From Pseudomonadota bacterium (GTDB lineage Bacteria > Pseudomonadota > Gammaproteobacteria > Steroidobacterales > Steroidobacteraceae), in NCBI GenBank assembly GCA_026398735.1, contig JAPLSH010000006.1:1-64000 (forward strand): 64,000 nucleotides of DNA, given 5' to 3'. Shown piece by piece: positions 60,100-64,000 of this stretch. The notes below the pieces were generated by a model that saw nothing but the letters and a program-made list of their open reading frames with translations, ran no database searches and was not told the DNA's origin. Made by a program: the position numbers and the translations under genes. Within the stretch, counting starts at the first letter, position 1. Each line of letters starts with the position of its first letter.

Positions 60100-61436
60100 G
60101 CGGCGACGTCGCCTTCTTCCAGCGGCGGCAGGTCGGGCAGGGCGATGTCATCGTCCTGACGGGCGTTGGCATAGCGCAGCGCATGCGCGCCCAGCTGCAC
60201 CACGTCACCGTCCTTGAGCATATGGCGTTTGAGACGACGCCCACCCACCACAATGCCATTGGTGCTGCCCATGTCCTCGATCACGCTGTGCTCACGGGTG
60301 CTGACCAGTTGGCAGTGATGGCGACTGATCAATCTGCTGTCGATCTGCAGATCATTGTCAGGGGTGCGGCCGATCACAATGTGGCCGGCCTGTAGCGCCA
60401 TCTCGCCCAGTACCACGTCATCCTGCAGCACAGCGATACGCGCTAACACTTCAGTGCTGGCGCGCGTGTCGCCGATGTACAGCGCCGGTTCGCGCCCCGT
60501 CACTTCAACCGGTGGATGCGACGGCATAGGCGCAGCCGGAGTCGTGAGCTCTACTTCCTGCGGTTCGGCGGCCAAGGAGGCTTCATGAGCCTGTTGCGCA
60601 CGCTGCAGTGCTGCTTTGCGCGCGGCATAATCGACCCAGCCGAGCTCACTAATGGCCGTACGCATGTCACCGGCGTTGACTCGATCACGGTCTTCACCGA
60701 AAGCGGCAATCATGGCGGTTTCACACAGTGTGTTGATAAGGCGCGGCACGCCACCGGTATAGCGATACAGCAGCGGGAAGCAGGCATCGGCAAAGATGCT
60801 GCGACTGTTGGCACCGGCCACTTCCAAGCGGTGCGCCACATAGGCGCGCATGTCGTCTTCCGATAGCGGTGTGAGATGAAAGCGCAGCCGCACGCGCTGC
60901 GTCAGTTGGATCAGTTCTGGTGAATCGAGTTTTGCGTTGAGCTCTGGTTGACCGGCCAGGATGATGCGCAGCACCTTTTCCTTGGTGGTCTCTACGCCAG
61001 AGAGCATGCGGATCTCTTCCAGGACGCGCAGCCCGAGGTTCTGTGCCTCGTCAACGATCAGCAGTACTTTGCGCCCGGCGCTGTATTGCTCGATGAGAAA
61101 GCTGTTGAGCGTGGCGATCAGTTCGGCCTTCTTCATCGCAAAGGGCGTGAAGCCAAACTGCACCAGTACCGCCTGCAGGAACTCGGTGGCCGAAACCTGA
61201 GTCTGGTTAACCTGCGCGACCACCACATCTTTGTCGAGCTCTTGCAGAAAGCTCTCGATGACGGTGGTTTTACCCGAGCCGATCTCGCCCGTGATGATCA
61301 CGAAGCCGTCCTGAAACCACACCGTGGACTCCATGTAGGCCTTGGCCCGCGCATGGTGTGTGCTCATGAACAGGAACTGTGGATCCGGGGTGAGCCGGAA
61401 GGGCGCTTCGCTGAGTTTGAACAGCTGGGTGTACAT
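60096..61436 (-). CDS. ExeA/GspA-type AAA ATPase fused to an FHA domain
   Basis: This is a 446-residue protein. The N-terminal module matches ExeA/GspA-like ATPases: [20 protein letters not shown], Walker [10 protein letters not shown] (50–58), Walker [11 protein letters not shown] (Asp129-Glu130) and [13 protein letters not shown] Pro/Glu/Ala linker (about 280–310) leads to a forkhead-associated domain (about 345–430) with [21 protein letters not shown] and [12 protein letters not shown], which binds phosphothreonine peptides. ExeA homologues usually work with a periplasmic ExeB partner in placing the type II secretin; none is encoded next to it here. Its partner and kinase are unknown. It may share a transcript with nothing upstream, as purK lies behind it on the same strand. 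Confidence 0.88.
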   Translation of the reverse strand: MYTQLFKLSEAPFRLTPDPQFLFMSTHHARAKAYMESTVWFQDGFVIITGEIGSGKTTVIESFLQELDKDVVVAQVNQTQVSATEFLQAVLVQFGFTPFAMKKAELIATLNSFLIEQYSAGRKVLLIVDEAQNLGLRVLEEIRMLSGVETTKEKVLRIILAGQPELNAKLDSPELIQLTQRVRLRFHLTPLSEDDMRAYVAHRLEVAGANSRSIFADACFPLLYRYTGGVPRLINTLCETAMIAAFGEDRDRVNAGDMRTAISELGWVDYAARKAALQRAQQAHEASLAAEPQEVELTTPAAPMPSHPPVEVTGREPALYIGDTRASTEVLARIAVLQDDVVLGEMALQAGHIVIGRTPDNDLQIDSRLISRHHCQLVSTREHSVIEDMGSTNGIVVGGRRLKRHMLKDGDVVQLGAHALRYANARQDDDIALPDLPPLEEGDVAA

Positions 61437-61445
61437 CGTTGACGG

Positions 61446-62561
61446 TCAGTCGGCTGCCTTTGACCTCCCGATCGTACGGCGGTCGATACGTCGAAGCAGT
61501 GAGGCAGCCCGCAAGTCGCGCTTATGAGCTGTGGATTCGATCACGGTCACGTGACCGAGCTTGCGGCCCGGTCGCGGCGATTTACCATAATCGTGCAGAT
61601 GCAGGCCTTTCTCGGCCAGCAGCGCGGCGCGCGGCGGCATGTCACCCAGCAGGTTGAGCATGGCGCTGTGGCCGATGGCCGTAGTGGGTCCCAGCGGCAG
61701 ACCCAGGATGGCACGCAGATGGTTTTCGAACTGACTGGTGACTGCGCCTTCGATGGTCCAGTGGCCAGAGTTATGGACGCGCGGTGCCATCTCGTTGGCA
61801 ATCAACTTGCCACGCCGCACAAAGAACTCGATGGCCAGCACGCCGTGATAGTCGAAGTGTTCCATGACGCGGCGCACATGCTTGCGCGCAGCAGCCTCAA
61901 GTGCCGGCGCCTTCCACGGTGCGGTGGTCACGCGCAACACGCCATCGCGATGCAGATTGCGATTGAGCGGATAGGTGGCGAACTCGCCACGCGTGCTGCG
62001 CACACCGATGATCGAGACTTCGTAATCAAACGGCACGAAGGCTTCGTAGATGAGTTGCTGTGAGCCCAGCGTTTCCCACGCGCCAGCGATATCGGCTGCG
62101 CTGCGGATGACTGCCTGACCCTTGCCGTCGTAGCCTAAGCGCCGTGTCTTGAGCACGCCGGGCAGGCCGATGGTCTGTGTGGCCTGCTGCAACTCCTGCA
62201 GCGTCTCGACCGCCGCATGCGCATTGGTGGGAATGCGCAGCTGCTTGAACAGCTGCTTTTCGCTCAGACGGTCTTGGGCTGTGGCCAGTGCTGCAGGCGG
62301 TGGTGCGATGCGCACCTGAGGTGCCAGCTGATGCAGCGCTTCGGCCGGTACGTTTTCCCAGTCGAAGGTAACCACCGCGCAGCGACGTGCGAGCTCATTG
62401 AGCAGCGACGGATCCGTGAAGCTGCCGGTAAGCGTGGGCGACAACTGCCCTGCAGGCGTGGCGCTGTCTTTGTCGAGGAACAGAAAGTCGAGGCCCAGTG
62501 GATAGCCGGCCAGTGCCAGCATGCGACCCAGCTGGCCTGCCCCGATGATGCCGATGGTCAT
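61446..62561 (-). CDS. purK: N5-carboxyaminoimidazole ribonucleotide synthase
   Basis: This 371-residue ATP-grasp enzyme uses ATP and bicarbonate to carboxylate AIR in purine synthesis. It starts [20 protein letters not shown] and has [15 protein letters not shown] and the catalytic-region [16 protein letters not shown]. It overlaps purE by four bases and so should be translationally coupled. Its stop lies nine bases before the ATPase gene. Confidence 0.96.
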   Translation of the reverse strand: MTIGIIGAGQLGRMLALAGYPLGLDFLFLDKDSATPAGQLSPTLTGSFTDPSLLNELARRCAVVTFDWENVPAEALHQLAPQVRIAPPPAALATAQDRLSEKQLFKQLRIPTNAHAAVETLQELQQATQTIGLPGVLKTRRLGYDGKGQAVIRSAADIAGAWETLGSQQLIYEAFVPFDYEVSIIGVRSTRGEFATYPLNRNLHRDGVLRVTTAPWKAPALEAAARKHVRRVMEHFDYHGVLAIEFFVRRGKLIANEMAPRVHNSGHWTIEGAVTSQFENHLRAILGLPLGPTTAIGHSAMLNLLGDMPPRAALLAEKGLHLHDYGKSPRPGRKLGHVTVIESTAHKRDLRAASLLRRIDRRTIGRSKAAD

Positions 62562-63052
62562 GCGGGCAGGCGTGGATCTGAGTGGGCGAGCACGGCATCG
62601 GTCTGTGCGGCGCGAAACGCCTGCAAGCGTGCCGCCAGCGCGGCGTCGTGCACCGCCAGCATGGCCACGGCAAACAGCGCGGCATTGGCTGCGCCGGCCG
62701 CACCGATAGCAAAGGTGGCCACCGGGATGCCCTTGGGCATCTGCACGATGGACAACAGTGAGTCCAGGCCCTGCAGGGCGTGCGATTGCACCGGCACGCC
62801 CAGCACCGGCAACGGGGTCATGGATGCCGTCATGCCAGGTAAGTGTGCTGCGCCGCCGGCACCGGCGATGATGGCCTGCAGACCACGACCGGCAGCGCCA
62901 CGCGCATAGTCGAACAACAGCTCTGGCGTGCGGTGGGCGGAGACCACCTGCACTTCATGTGGCACGCCCAGCTGCGTGAGCAGATCGGCGGCCGTGCGCA
63001 TCGTGTCCCAGTCGGACTGCGAACCCATGATGATGCCGACGAGCGGTGTCAT
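62558..63052 (-). CDS. purE: N5-CAIR mutase PurE (class I)
   Basis: This 164-residue enzyme moves the carboxylate of N5-CAIR to C4 of the imidazole ring. [12 protein letters not shown], the catalytic SAHRTPELL, and [12 protein letters not shown] are all intact, placing it in class I with PurK as partner. The start overlaps the darP stop, and the AGGAGG ribosome site is formed by the last arginine codons of darP. Confidence 0.96.
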   Translation of the reverse strand: MTPLVGIIMGSQSDWDTMRTAADLLTQLGVPHEVQVVSAHRTPELLFDYARGAAGRGLQAIIAGAGGAAHLPGMTASMTPLPVLGVPVQSHALQGLDSLLSIVQMPKGIPVATFAIGAAGAANAALFAVAMLAVHDAALAARLQAFRAAQTDAVLAHSDPRLPA

Positions 63053-63357
63053 TTGCGCCTCCTGGCCTGCGCGTTATGGCGATCGGTGATGGCGTTGAGC
63101 GCATTTTCCAGCGGCTCCAGGTCGATGTCGCGCATCAGCTTGCCGATGTACTGGCGCTGCCGTGACAGTGCCGGCGGGCTCTTGATGCGCCGCGCATCGA
63201 CGATGGCATCGACCAGCGTTTCGGGCAGTGGCAGCGTGCGGAACTCATCTTCACGCATGGTTATCAGGCGTTCGCCGAGTTTTTGCAGTGCGTGAGCCTC
63301 ACGCTTGCGCATGCTTTTACTGGGACCGGCCCACTCGTCTTCATAGGTTTCTTCCAT
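63049..63357 (-). CDS. darP: DarP/YjgA (DUF615) ribosome-biogenesis factor, half-length
   Basis: The 102 residues match the N-terminal half of DarP, a 50S-precursor binder that helps peptidyl-transferase-centre maturation: [32 protein letters not shown] and RRQYIGKL-type (here [22 protein letters not shown]). Relatives are about 170–190 residues; here the frame stops after NAQARRRK, where the family continues into a second helical half. The stop codon forms an ATGA with purE. ATG 63357 was chosen because it gives the family N-terminus, although only 18 bases separate it from divergent pmbA. Confidence 0.85.
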   Translation of the reverse strand: MEETYEDEWAGPSKSMRKREAHALQKLGERLITMREDEFRTLPLPETLVDAIVDARRIKSPPALSRQRQYIGKLMRDIDLEPLENALNAITDRHNAQARRRK

Positions 63358-63375
63358 GGCGTACAATTGTGCCTC

Positions 63376-64000
63376 ATGAACCAGTCCATCGACGCATCCC
63401 GTATCCCCGAATTGCAGGAAATCGTCGCCCTGGCGCTGGACGAGGCCCGCCACGCGGGTGCCGACCAGGCCAGTGCCGGCGTCAGCCTTGCCAAGGGCCT
63501 CAATGTCTCCGTGCGTCTAGGCGAGGTCGAAACCCTCGAATACCAGCGCGATCGCAGCTTGGGGATCACGGTGTATTTCCGGCAGGCCAAGGGCTCTGCC
63601 AGCAGCGCTGATCTGCGCCCCGAGGCCATCCGCGCCATGGTGGCCAAGGCGTGTGCCATTGCCCGCCACACCGCGCGTGACGAGTTTGCCGGCCTGGCCG
63701 ATGAACACGAGCTGGCCCGCGATATTCCCGAGCTGTCGCTGTTTCATCCCTGGGACATCTCGCCCGAGCAGTCCATCGAGCTGGCGCGCAGTTGCGAGGC
63801 GGCGGGTCTGGCGGTCGACAAACGCCTCACCAATTCCGAAGGCGCGTCGGTGTCCACCCATCAGGGCGTCAGCGTGTATGGCAACTCACATGGCTTTTTG
63901 CATGGCTTTCCCAGCACCAGCCACAGCATCAGCTGTGCCTTGCTGGCGCAGGTCGATGCCGACATGCAGCGTGATTACTGGTACAGCGCGGCGCGCAATC
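63376..64000 (+). CDS. pmbA: Metalloprotease PmbA/TldE (partial, cut by right edge)
   Basis: The first 208 codons are present. They begin MNQSIDASRIPELQEIVALA and show the TldE N-terminal domain with VSLAKGLNVSVRLGEVETLE and SLGITVYFRQ. It is the partner of TldD (58627–60099). The ATG is preceded by TACAAT at 63362–63367, only eight bases away, and no Shine–Dalgarno fits the 18-base gap, so the start of transcription may be inside darP or the message may be leaderless. Confidence 0.93.
   Translation, partial: MNQSIDASRIPELQEIVALALDEARHAGADQASAGVSLAKGLNVSVRLGEVETLEYQRDRSLGITVYFRQAKGSASSADLRPEAIRAMVAKACAIARHTARDEFAGLADEHELARDIPELSLFHPWDISPEQSIELARSCEAAGLAVDKRLTNSEGASVSTHQGVSVYGNSHGFLHGFPSTSHSISCALLAQVDADMQRDYWYSAARN

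Overview
The window is chromosomal DNA of a free-living, high-GC gammaproteobacterium, probably outside the enterics. The gene order supports this: tuf–tRNA-Trp–secE–nusG–rplKAJL–rpoBC, then str–S10–spc–alpha as one uninterrupted block, then miaB–phoH–ybeY–ybeX–lnt, leuS–lptE, holA–nadD–rsfS–rlmH, maf–rng–nit–tldD, and the divergent darP/pmbA pair. SecE with three membrane spans, PepQ, Lnt, LptE and UvrA fit the same group. I cannot name a genus from sequence alone. No insertion sequence, prophage, CRISPR array or rRNA gene was seen.

Layout. 1–12050: end of one EF-Tu gene, tRNA-Trp, secretion and antitermination factors, the L11/L1/L10/L12 genes with an L10-type leader and an rplL–rpoB attenuator, and rpoBC. 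12083–16766: the str operon (rpsL, rpsG, fusA, second tuf) behind a 17-bp-spaced sigma70 promoter and two leader hairpins, with rpsJ following tuf closely. 16786–30439: rplC to rplQ, with new promoters and structured leaders before rplC and before rpsM, closed by a strong hairpin. 30495–36829: mscL, pepQ, a tiny Ala-rich lipoprotein with a three-hairpin 3' end, a GNAT, uvrA and ssb. 36978–43797: miaB–phoH–ybeY–ybeX–lnt with ATGA-type overlaps, then a DegP-like lipoprotein protease with a possible sigmaE promoter. 43884–47015: leuS (with an apparent one-base frameshift) and lptE. 47021–52980: a block of about 6 kb sits where holA normally follows lptE; it holds an HExxH protein, prolyl aminopeptidase, HinT, a TonB-dependent receptor with a small secreted partner, and a Tat-exported esterase. 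53013–60099: holA, nadD, rsfS, rlmH, maf, rng, nit and tldD. 60096–63357 on the minus strand: an ExeA-type ATPase fused to an FHA domain, purK, purE and a half-length darP, then pmbA running off the right edge.

Most of the window is core information processing: ribosome assembly, transcription, translation factors, tRNA modification (MiaB), rRNA maturation (YbeY, RlmH, RNase G, RsfS) and envelope lipoprotein and LPS biogenesis (Lnt, LptE). The points most worth checking are departures inside conserved genes. Ribosomal protein L6 lacks about 22 internal residues including the GVGYRA region. DarP lacks its C-terminal half. LeuS is frameshifted. RsfS, L17 and L3 carry Lys/Ala-rich tails. The two tuf copies match perfectly and then break abruptly four codons before the shared final ILK codons and stop. 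I found no convincing undescribed multi-gene system. The 47–53 kb insertion and the ExeA–FHA protein are the nearest to accessory biology.
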